Positions 30,989 through 38,039 of a stretch of 64,000 nucleotides of DNA are shown here, in pieces; position 1 is the first letter of the stretch, and each line of letters starts with the position of its first letter. Position numbers and translations under genes: made by a program. Source of the stretch: Trebonia kvetii (GTDB lineage: Bacteria > Actinomycetota > Actinomycetes > Streptosporangiales > Streptosporangiaceae); contig NZ_RPFW01000002.1 in the NCBI RefSeq assembly GCF_007827045.1, forward strand, positions 1,240,001-1,304,000. Direction: 5' to 3'. Below the pieces are notes generated by a model. It was not told the origin of the DNA, ran no database searches, and saw nothing but the letters and a program-made list of their open reading frames with translations.

Positions 30989-32901
30989 CCGCTGATGTCA
31001 CGACCGACACGGCGGACTCCGACAAAACACGTCCCGTCTCCGCGGGGACGGACGGTGACACAGGCTCCCTGGACACGAAGTCCCAGGGCCAGAATTCCTG
31101 GCGCGGTATCGCCACGGAGCACGTCGACGACATGTCCGCGCCGCTCGCCGCGCTGCTGCGGCGGCGCAGCCGGGTGCTGCTCGGCAACCTGCTAAGGCCG
31201 CACCGGCGCGGCGTGACGCTGACCGCGGTGCTGATCGTGATCTCCTCGCTGTGCGCGCTCGCCGGACCGTGGCTTATCGGCATCGCGATCGACAACGGGC
31301 TGCCGCCGATGCTGAAGGGGAACTCGGGGCCGCTGCTGTGGATCGCGCTCGTCTTCGCGGTGACGGTCCTCGTGCAGGCGTTCGCGTCCCAGGCGTTCGT
31401 CACGATGACCGGGCGGATCGGGCAGGCGGTGGTGCTCGAACTGCGGCGGCGGCTGTTCGCGCACCTGCTGCGCCTGTCGGTGTCGTTCCATGAGTCCTAC
31501 ACGTCGGGCCGGGTGATCTCGAGGCAAACCTCAGACGTGGAGGCCATCTCCGCGCTGTTCGACGAGGGCCTCGACTCGCTGATCATGGCGGTGCTGACGC
31601 TGCTGCTCGTCGGCACCGGCATGCTGCTGCTCGACTGGCCGCTCGCGCTCGTCGTGCTGTCGGGCTTCATTCCGCTGGTCTGGCTGTCGGCCTGGTTCCG
31701 CCGCGAGTCCGCGGTCGCCTACCGCCGCATCAGGGATGCCAACGCGCTGGTCATCGTGCACTTCGTGGAGACCTTCGGCGGACTGCGCGCGGTGCAGGCG
31801 TTCCGTCGGGAGAAGCGGAACGAGGAGATCTTCGACGCGCTTTCGACGGATTACGCCGCTGCGTCGAAGCGGTCGTCGCAGCTCAGCTCGGTCTTCGCAC
31901 CGGGCATCGCGATGGTCGGCAACGTCATCACCGGCATCGTGCTCTGCTACGGCGGCTTCCGTGTGCTCGACGGTGACATCAAGGTCGGCGTGCTTGCCTC
32001 GTTCCTGCTGTACCTGCAGCGGTTCTTCGACCCGCTGCAGGAGGTGTCCCAGTTCTACAACTCCTTCCAGGGCGCCGCCTCCGCGCTTGAGAAGCTCTCC
32101 GGCGTCCTTGAGGAGGAGCCGTCTGTCGCCGAGCCGGCGCTCCCGGCCGAGCTGCCGGGCGCGCTGTCCGGCCGGCGGGTGTCGTTCGACTCGGTGCGGT
32201 TCGGTTACCGCAAGGCGGTCGTGCTGCCGGACTTCTCACTCGACATACCGGCCGGGCAGACGGTCGCGCTTGTCGGCGAGACCGGGGCGGGCAAGACCAC
32301 GGTGGCGCGGCTGCTCGCCAGGTTCTACGACCCCAACGCGGGACAGGTGCTGCTCGACGGAGTGGACCTGCGCGAGCTGCCCGATGACGTGCTCCGGCAT
32401 GAGATCGTGCTGATCACGCAGGAGTCCTTCCTCTTTGAGGGGTCGGTCGCGGAGAACATCAGGCTCGGGCAACCGTCGGCGACCGATGAGGAAGTCGAAG
32501 CGGCGGCGCGGGCGATCGGCGCGCACACGTTCATCGCGGGACTGCCCGACGGGTACGCGACGGCGGTCGGCAAGCGCGGCGGGAAACTGTCGGCGGGCCA
32601 GCGGCAGCTGATCTCGTTCTGCCGTGCCTTCATCGCGGCGCCCTCGGTGCTGGTGCTCGACGAGGCGACCGCGCTGCTCGACATCCCGTCGGAACGGCTC
32701 GTCCAGTCGGCGCTGCGCACGGTGCTGGCCGGGCGCACCGCGCTGATCATCGCGCACCGGCTGTCCACGGTGGCGATCGCCGACCGGGTGCTCGTGCTGC
32801 GGGCCGGCGAGATCATCGAGGACGGATCGCCGGCCGAGCTGATGGGCGGCACCGGCGAGTACGCCGAGCTGCACGCCCGCTGGGCCGCCAGCCTCGCCTG
32901 A
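30985..32901 (+). CDS. ABC exporter half-transporter, catalytic-Glu subunit
   Basis: 638 residues, ATG at 30985 overlapping the preceding gene. An N-terminal cytoplasmic stretch of about 65 residues precedes six helices (LTAVLIVISSLCALAGPWLIGIAID onward). The ATPase domain has Walker A GETGAGKTT (about 430), the coupling segment ITQESFLFEGSVAENI, an altered signature LSAGQRQLISFCRAF (about 534), Walker B VLVLDEATALLD (about 555) and switch His in IAHRLST. With the upstream subunit it forms a heterodimer in which the full catalytic site uses this Glu and the partner's canonical LSGGQ. No adjacent regulator is seen. Confidence 0.9.
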   Translation: MTADVTTDTADSDKTRPVSAGTDGDTGSLDTKSQGQNSWRGIATEHVDDMSAPLAALLRRRSRVLLGNLLRPHRRGVTLTAVLIVISSLCALAGPWLIGIAIDNGLPPMLKGNSGPLLWIALVFAVTVLVQAFASQAFVTMTGRIGQAVVLELRRRLFAHLLRLSVSFHESYTSGRVISRQTSDVEAISALFDEGLDSLIMAVLTLLLVGTGMLLLDWPLALVVLSGFIPLVWLSAWFRRESAVAYRRIRDANALVIVHFVETFGGLRAVQAFRREKRNEEIFDALSTDYAAASKRSSQLSSVFAPGIAMVGNVITGIVLCYGGFRVLDGDIKVGVLASFLLYLQRFFDPLQEVSQFYNSFQGAASALEKLSGVLEEEPSVAEPALPAELPGALSGRRVSFDSVRFGYRKAVVLPDFSLDIPAGQTVALVGETGAGKTTVARLLARFYDPNAGQVLLDGVDLRELPDDVLRHEIVLITQESFLFEGSVAENIRLGQPSATDEEVEAAARAIGAHTFIAGLPDGYATAVGKRGGKLSAGQRQLISFCRAFIAAPSVLVLDEATALLDIPSERLVQSALRTVLAGRTALIIAHRLSTVAIADRVLVLRAGEIIEDGSPAELMGGTGEYAELHARWAASLA

Positions 32902-33030
32902 CGGCCCCGGCCCGCCTGACGGCCCAGCCTCGCTTGACGGCCAAGGCCCGGTGGCGGCAGCCCGGATGGGCCGCTGGCCAAGCGGATCCCCGCTTGGCCG
33001 GCGGCGCGGGCGACCGGCATACTGGCCGTC

Positions 33031-34083
33031 ATGATCATCGGCGCCGGGCTTGACGCCCGTCTCGGCCTGCCGTTCGAGCAGATGCGCGCGGCCGCGAAAG
33101 ATGCGGAGCGGGCCGGTTTCGAGAGCCTGTGGACTCCCGCGGGCGGCGTGCCCGACTCGTTCCATGTCTGCGCGGCCTGGTCGCAGGACACCACGCTACG
33201 CACCGGGATCTCTGTCGTCCCGGCGGCGCGGATGTGGACGCCGCTTGCCCTGGCGGCCCAGGCCGCTACGCTGGCACAGCTGTCGGGTGGACGGTTCGTG
33301 CTCGGCCTGGGCACGGGAGGCTACGGCCCGGGGTTCCTGTCATCGCTTGGCCTGCCGGACCGGCCGATCGCGCTGATGCGCGAATACGTCACCGCCGTCC
33401 GCGGGTTGCTCGCCGGCCAGGCGGTGACGGCCGGACCCCTCATCGGCGCGGGCCACGGCGCCCCCGGCTGGCCGCGGTCGGCGTCGCTCGGGGTCACGGA
33501 CCTGCCGCCCGCCCCGGTGTACCTGGCCGCGCTGGGTCCGCAGATGCTGCGGCTGGCAGGCGAGAGCGCCGACGGAGCGCTGCTCAACTGGGCCACCCCC
33601 GAGCGCATCGCGGCCAGCAGAGAGCTTGTCGACGAGGGAGCCGCGCGCAGCGGACGCGGCCCTGGCACGGTCCCGCTGACCATGTACATCCGGGTCTGCG
33701 TCGATGAGGACGTGACCGCGGCCCGGCAGGCGTTCGGTGCGCAGGTGCTCGGCTACGCGATGGGCCAGCCCGGCATCCCGCCGAGCGCCGGCTACCGCGG
33801 CCTGTTCGCGCAGATGGGGTTCGAGGCGGAGCTGAGCGAGCTTGAGCGGCGGCGGGACCGGGGCACGGCCATGCGCGACCTGGTGGACGCCGCCCCCGAC
33901 GAGATGCTGAGCGCGGTCGGCTACTACGGGCCGCCGGCCGGGGCGCCCGCCGCGTTCGCCAGGCTGAGCGCCGGGCTTGACGAGGCCATCGTGCGGATCA
34001 TCACCGCACGGCCCGGCCTTGAGCCGGTGGCGGCGGCCATGGCCGCGCTGACGCCGGCCGTCATCAGGAGCGCCCAGGGCTGA
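33031..34083 (+). CDS. LLM-class (F420- or FMN-dependent) oxidoreductase
   Basis: 350 residues from the ATG at 33031, with CATACT seven bases upstream and no Shine-Dalgarno, as in leaderless genes. Luciferase-like TIM-barrel features are LPFEQMRAAAKDAERAGFESLWTP, TGISVVPAARMWTPLALAAQAATLAQLSGGRFVLGLGTG, PVYLAALGPQMLRLAGESADGALLNW and YIRVCVDED. In actinobacteria such proteins mostly use F420. The substrate cannot be told from sequence. A strong terminator follows directly. Confidence 0.87.
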   Translation: MIIGAGLDARLGLPFEQMRAAAKDAERAGFESLWTPAGGVPDSFHVCAAWSQDTTLRTGISVVPAARMWTPLALAAQAATLAQLSGGRFVLGLGTGGYGPGFLSSLGLPDRPIALMREYVTAVRGLLAGQAVTAGPLIGAGHGAPGWPRSASLGVTDLPPAPVYLAALGPQMLRLAGESADGALLNWATPERIAASRELVDEGAARSGRGPGTVPLTMYIRVCVDEDVTAARQAFGAQVLGYAMGQPGIPPSAGYRGLFAQMGFEAELSELERRRDRGTAMRDLVDAAPDEMLSAVGYYGPPAGAPAAFARLSAGLDEAIVRIITARPGLEPVAAAMAALTPAVIRSAQG

Positions 34084-34100
34084 GCGCCCCCGTCCGTGTG

Positions 34101-34134
34101 AAGGCCGGGCGCACCGTCGGGTGCGCCCGGCCTT
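34101..34134 (+). terminator. Rho-independent terminator after the LLM gene
   Basis: A perfect 15-bp GC-rich stem (34101-34115 with 34120-34134) around GTCG, followed by TCTCAT. It begins 18 bp after the stop at 34083. Confidence 0.85.
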
Positions 34135-34154
34135 TCTCATGGCATCCTGTGTAC

Positions 34155-34172
34155 GGAAAAAGATCATTCCGC
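34155..34172 (+). repeat. Degenerate family B repeat
   Basis: GGAAAAAGATCATTCCGC shares AAGATCATYCCG with the other copies but lacks the GAACGG half. It lies past the LLM terminator. Confidence 0.35.
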
Positions 34173-34210
34173 ATTAATGGACATGTCTGTCAATGCGGAG
34201 CCCTCCCTTT

Positions 34211-34227
34211 CCTGTACAGTGGAACAC
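34211..34227 (+). promoter_or_regulatory. Leaderless promoter of the recombinase-like gene, duplicated at 37194-37210
   Basis: TACAGT (34215-34220) is followed by seven bases (GGAACAC) and ATGAGCGA. The AbiEii locus has TACGCT, AGAACAC and ATGAGCGA in the same arrangement, and both are preceded by TTCCTG. The shared GAACACATGAGCGA is 14 nt identical. Confidence 0.6.
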
Positions 34228-35250
34228 ATGAGCGAAACCAAGGTGCGGCAGCCAGGCAAGCGGACGTCGGCGCGAACCCGCGCGGGCGGCCAGGCGGTCG
34301 TCGGCTACGCGCGGGCGGACGGTGACGGTGCCGCCCTGACGACGCTGACGCGGCAGCTCCGCGAGGCGGGCTGCGCCCTGGTGGCCACCGACGAGCGGCC
34401 GGGCAGGCAGGACGACCTGCCCGCCCTGCGCGACTGCCTCGCGGCGCTGCGCCCCGGTGACGTCCTTGTCGTGGCGAGCCTGGACCAGCTCGGCCGGACC
34501 AGGCCGGAGCTGATCGGCGCCGTCGAGCGGGTGCGGCGCAGCGGCGCCGGGCTGCGGTCGCTTGGCGAGGATCTCGACACCACGGGCCCCGGCGGCTCGG
34601 CCATCTTCCGGGTGTTCGAGAGCCTGGCGGACTTCGGCAGGGCCGCGATCTCGGCGGGGACAACCGACGGGCTCGCCGCCGCCCGCGCCCGCGGCACCCG
34701 GCTCGGACGGCCGCCCGCGCTCACCCCTGACCAGCTTCGTGAGGTGCGTGAGCTGCTGCTCCGGCCGGAGAACACGGTCGCCGGCATCGCCCGCGAGCTT
34801 GGCGTCAGCCGGTCCACCCTGTACAAGTACCTGCCCGATGCCATGCACGCGGGCGCGCAGGGACAGCCGACCGTGTTCGGCGAGGAGCTCGGGAGCCATG
34901 GCCGTCCGCCGGCGGCCGCGCATGTCGCCCCGTACCAGGCCCGCCCAGGGCGGCGGGCAATCGTCATCGACAACCTCGCTGACCTGTGCGGGCCCACCAA
35001 GGGCAGCGTGAAGCTACCGCTGCGCCTGTTCTGGAGCCTTCCCGATCACCACTTCGACCTTGACGATCCCGACATTCGCCGGTGGTACTACCAGACGGTG
35101 CTGCGCGAGGCGAGCCGCGCGGAGGACCTCACCACCTATCTCGACGCCGGAACCCTGACCGGCCTCTGGCCCGAGCTGTTCCTGCCGCGCGGCGTGCGGC
35201 GCGCGTGGGAGGAGTACCACCCTGCACTGCGCGCCGTGGTAAGCGCATGA
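34228..35250 (+). CDS. Serine-recombinase-fold regulator lacking the catalytic serine, with HTH and unknown C-terminal domain
   Basis: 340 residues from the ATG at 34228. Residues 23-160 follow the resolvase/invertase N-domain (VVGYARADGDG..., DVLVVASLDQLGRTRPELI, FRVFESLADFGRAAISAGTTDGLAAARARGTRLGRPPAL). The usual YxRVS catalytic serine is Asp31, and the LDRLGR arginine is Gln, so recombination activity is very unlikely. An HTH follows (TVAGIARELGVSRSTLYKYL, about 190-210). The last 110 residues (LCGPTKGSVKLPLRLFWSLPD..., DLTTYLDAGTLTGLWPELFLP) form a separate domain that I do not recognise. A DNA-binding regulator is inferred. Its promoter twin drives the AbiEii-type gene at 37258, suggesting that the two are related as regulator or antitoxin and toxin. 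Confidence 0.75.
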   Translation: MSETKVRQPGKRTSARTRAGGQAVVGYARADGDGAALTTLTRQLREAGCALVATDERPGRQDDLPALRDCLAALRPGDVLVVASLDQLGRTRPELIGAVERVRRSGAGLRSLGEDLDTTGPGGSAIFRVFESLADFGRAAISAGTTDGLAAARARGTRLGRPPALTPDQLREVRELLLRPENTVAGIARELGVSRSTLYKYLPDAMHAGAQGQPTVFGEELGSHGRPPAAAHVAPYQARPGRRAIVIDNLADLCGPTKGSVKLPLRLFWSLPDHHFDLDDPDIRRWYYQTVLREASRAEDLTTYLDAGTLTGLWPELFLPRGVRRAWEEYHPALRAVVSA

Positions 35251-35279
35251 CGCGCCGCGGCGAACCGCATCGCCTGGTC

Positions 35280-36605
35280 CTACCAGGCCGGGGGGCCAGG
35301 GGGGATAAAGAGCGGGGGGCCACCGGTGATCTCGGGGGCGAAGGGCCTGAACCTGCCGTGTCCGATGAACGCCTGGTGGCTCGTCACGGAGACACTCCGG
35401 CCGGTGGTTACCTCCGGATTCCAGGCGCCGATCACCTCGGTGCCCGACGAGTTCGCCCACTGCACGATGTTAGGGCCGTCGAAACCTGTCACCTGCCGCG
35501 GCTCGGTGACACTGCCGATGACGCGGGGCCGCGCCGGCGTCGCGACCGGGTATGCGAGCCAGACCGCCGACAGGCGCTTGTCCGTTGCTGAGTAGGAACT
35601 GGTGGCGCATACCACGGTCTGCCCGTCGCCGGTGAGGAACGGTGTGTCGCAGGTCCGCGGAGTGCTCTTGCCGTACTTGCCACCGGCCGGCGGGTGAACG
35701 TACTGCACCCAGACGACGTGGCTGTCGGCGAGCAGGTCGGAGCCGGCTGAGCTGACGTCCAGCGTCCGGACTTCTTCCCTGACATTCGGCGTGCCGATGA
35801 ACGCGAACCCCACAGTCTCGTCGCCCACCCAGCTGGGATCGGTGACCGGGGTGTCGACGCGGGGTACGTCTCTCATGGCTATAGACCAGGAGTGCCGCAG
35901 TTTTCCTGTGGCCACGGAGAAAACGGCGAGCCCGACCGAGCTGCCGGTGTTGGACACGACCGCGAGCTGCGTCCCGTCCGCGGACAGCGCTATCGAGATG
36001 ACATCCGTGCCTGTTGAGGTGACCGACGTGGCCTGGATGGCCAGCGGTGTCACCCGGACGGGATCGGCGGAGCCGGGGAAGATCCTGACCAGGTACCACC
36101 GGACGGGACCGGCGACGGTATGCGGCCCGTACTTGAACACGGCGGCGGACACCACGAACGTCCTGTCATCCGCCGCGCCACTCGCCGCCCACGAGAGCCT
36201 ATTCCCGGCGGGGAGAGTGTAGTAGCCGACCCTCTTCCCGGTCTGGGCGTCACCCGCGACGATGGCGTAGTTCCCGTGACCGCCAGGCCGCGAGACCGAG
36301 CCGATTCCCACGTAATAGCGCGGAGCGGCCACGGTCCCGCCTCCGCCGAGCGTGGAGGACGCGGGTGCGGCGCTTGAGTTCTCCAGCGCCCTGACGGTGA
36401 CCAGGGCCGCCGCGACGAGCACGATCGCGGCCGCGACCGCCGCCGGGGCGAGCCACGCGCGCGGCAAGCGCAGCCGGGAGGCGCGAAGCGCGCGATGCGG
36501 CGCAGGGTGAGCGGCCTCGGGCGGCAGACGCAGGTAGCGCACCTCGCGCAGGCGCGCCGCCTCGGATCGCAGGCTGGCGCGGATCGCGTCCTCAACCTGG
36601 CTCAT
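35280..36605 (-). CDS. Membrane-anchored anti-sigma-like protein with extracytoplasmic beta-propeller-type domain
   Basis: 441 residues; the ATG at 36605 overlaps the sigma-factor stop by 4 bp. A cytoplasmic N-terminus of about 50 residues (VEDAIRASLRSEAARLREV) would bind the sigma factor. One membrane helix (WLAPAAVAAAIVLVAAALVTV, about 50-72) is followed by a large outer domain with recurring WD/YVTN-like beta elements (YAIVAGDAQTGKRVGYYTL, ISIALSADGTQLAVVSN, LAVFSVATGKLRHSW). No zinc-type HxxxCxxC anti-sigma motif is visible. The C-terminal codons use G-runs (GGPPLFIPPGPPAW). Likely senses an envelope signal and controls the SigE-type factor. Confidence 0.75.
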   Translation of the reverse strand: MSQVEDAIRASLRSEAARLREVRYLRLPPEAAHPAPHRALRASRLRLPRAWLAPAAVAAAIVLVAAALVTVRALENSSAAPASSTLGGGGTVAAPRYYVGIGSVSRPGGHGNYAIVAGDAQTGKRVGYYTLPAGNRLSWAASGAADDRTFVVSAAVFKYGPHTVAGPVRWYLVRIFPGSADPVRVTPLAIQATSVTSTGTDVISIALSADGTQLAVVSNTGSSVGLAVFSVATGKLRHSWSIAMRDVPRVDTPVTDPSWVGDETVGFAFIGTPNVREEVRTLDVSSAGSDLLADSHVVWVQYVHPPAGGKYGKSTPRTCDTPFLTGDGQTVVCATSSYSATDKRLSAVWLAYPVATPARPRVIGSVTEPRQVTGFDGPNIVQWANSSGTEVIGAWNPEVTTGRSVSVTSHQAFIGHGRFRPFAPEITGGPPLFIPPGPPAW

Positions 36606-37126
36606 GATTCCTCCTTGAGCATCCGGCCAACGGCGGCGACGGCTCTGGACGTGGCGGACTTGACGGTTCCGCGGCTGACTCCCATCGCCTGCGCTGCCTG
36701 GTCCTCGGTCATGTCGAGGTAGTAGCGCAGCACGAGCGCCTCGCGCTGCCTGGCCGGGAGCCGCTGGACCGCCGCGAGCACCGCCCGCTGCTCCTCGGTG
36801 TGGATCAGGGCCGCCTCGGCGGACTCCAGGAGCTCCTCAGCGGCTCGGAAGGGCACGCGTGACCGCTGCTTCAGCATCGTCCGGCAGCCGTTGAGCACGC
36901 TGGAGCGCAGGTAGGCGGGCGCGGCACCGAGGTCGGCGAGCTTGTCCCAGCGGCGGTAAAGGCCGAGGAAGGCGTCCTGAACCACGTCCTGAGCGGCAGC
37001 GGAATCGCCGAGCATGAGCAGCGCCAGCCGGGCCAGGCTCAGCGCGTGCGCCTGGTAGAGGGCAGTGACGTGCCGTTCGGCCTCGGTACGTGTCGCCTCG
37101 GGAGATCGGGTGTCCATTCGGTCCAC
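36602..37126 (-). CDS. ECF RNA polymerase sigma factor, SigE family
   Basis: 174 residues from a GTG at 37126; an ATG three codons later is also possible. Region 2 is present (HVTALYQAHALSLARLALLMLGDSAAAQDVVQDAFLGLYRRW), then region 4 (LPARQREALVLRYYLDMTEDQAAQAMGVSRGTVKSATSRAVAAV), as in the SigE-type family abundant in actinobacteria. It directs core polymerase to promoters for which the overlapping downstream membrane protein is the presumed gatekeeper. It lies between the recombinase-like regulator and the AbiEii locus. Confidence 0.9.
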   Translation of the reverse strand: MDRMDTRSPEATRTEAERHVTALYQAHALSLARLALLMLGDSAAAQDVVQDAFLGLYRRWDKLADLGAAPAYLRSSVLNGCRTMLKQRSRVPFRAAEELLESAEAALIHTEEQRAVLAAVQRLPARQREALVLRYYLDMTEDQAAQAMGVSRGTVKSATSRAVAAVGRMLKEES

Positions 37127-37210
37127 GTAGTAAGGACTGCCGCCAAGAGGAAAGGTTGCCTGCCGCTCGGACCCAGGTTACGAGCGCGGCTTCCTGCTAC
37201 GCTAGAACAC

Positions 37211-37258
37211 ATGAGCGATAGCGCGATACTGGCGACTTCACCGGCCGTCGTGGCCTGA
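37211..37258 (+). CDS. 15-residue ORF coupled to the AbiEii-type gene
   Basis: ATG at 37211, seven bases after TACGCT, encodes MSDSAILATSPAVVA. Its TGA overlaps the ATG of the next gene (TGATG). The first bases equal those of the recombinase-like gene (ATGAGCGA), and the last residues (PAVVA versus PALRAVVSA) recall that protein's C-terminus. It may be a leader peptide for reinitiation, or the scar of an internally deleted regulator gene. Confidence 0.5.
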   Translation: MSDSAILATSPAVVA

Positions 37259-37911
37259 TGCCACTCACTGAGCTGCACCACCGGGTCGCGACCGTCGCGC
37301 TCCGGGTCGCCCACAGGTACGGATTCGCGCTCGGCGGCGGCAACGCGCTGATCGCGCACGGCCTGATCACCCGTCCCACGCAGGACGTGGACCTGTTCAC
37401 GAACGAGGAGCGCGGCGTCGAGGCCGCTGCCGACTCCGTGGAGGCCGAGCTGCGCAAGGCGGGATTCGGGGCCGAACGGGAGGACAAGAACGCCGGGCTC
37501 GCCGACATCTTCGAGGGCATGGGCGAGGGACTCGCCGAGTGGACGGTCACCGCGCCGGACGGGGAGCGGATGATGCTCCAGATGGCCTACTTCGACCGAG
37601 CGGCCCAGCCGGTCGCCATGGAAGTCGGCCCCGTCCTGAACATCGAAGACGTGGTGGGTGGCAAGGTCTGCGCGCTGGCAGGGCGGGCCGAGCCCCGCGA
37701 CTACATCGACACGGCGGCCGCACTGCAGCGCTACAGCATCGAGCAGGTGATCGGCTTCGCACGGCGGCTCGATCCTGGCCTTGAGGATCGCGATTTCGCC
37801 GACGCTGCGCGGCGGCTCGACCGGTGGGGGGACACCGTATTCGCTCCCTTCGGCCTGGAGCCGGCGGATATCGCCAGGCTCCGGGCGGCGTTCGCGGCCT
37901 GGCCTCGGTAA
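37258..37911 (+). CDS. AbiEii/AbiGii-type nucleotidyltransferase (toxin-like)
   Basis: 217 residues from the ATG at 37258. The fold signature is ALRVAHRYGFALGGGNALIAHGLITRPTQDVDLFT: a G-rich loop and the two Asp of the DxD metal motif (QDVDLF). The later part has GPVLNIEDVVGGKVCALAGRAEPRDYIDTAAAL, with conserved Lys and RDYID. This is the DNA-polymerase-beta-like nucleotidyltransferase family of the AbiEii toxins, where type IV toxin-antitoxin or abortive-infection roles are known for some members. There is no AbiEi-type antitoxin gene next to it, only the coupled 15-residue ORF. Many members are uncharacterised, so toxicity is inferred. Confidence 0.82.
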   Translation: MPLTELHHRVATVALRVAHRYGFALGGGNALIAHGLITRPTQDVDLFTNEERGVEAAADSVEAELRKAGFGAEREDKNAGLADIFEGMGEGLAEWTVTAPDGERMMLQMAYFDRAAQPVAMEVGPVLNIEDVVGGKVCALAGRAEPRDYIDTAAALQRYSIEQVIGFARRLDPGLEDRDFADAARRLDRWGDTVFAPFGLEPADIARLRAAFAAWPR

Positions 37912-38039
37912 CTACTGCCGCGGTAACCCCGCCGCCGGGCGGGAACGTATGGTGGCCAGGCCGCGTCGGAGGGGACAGCGGCCTGGCCACGTCGGGTGCC
38001 GGAGGCCACCGATGCCGCCAGCCTCCGGCCGGTATCCGG

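Noticed and set aside
34228..35250. Active resolvase/invertase of a mobile element
   Set aside because: Catalytic Ser replaced by Asp and LDRLGR changed to LDQLGR; no recombination sites or transposon ends nearby.
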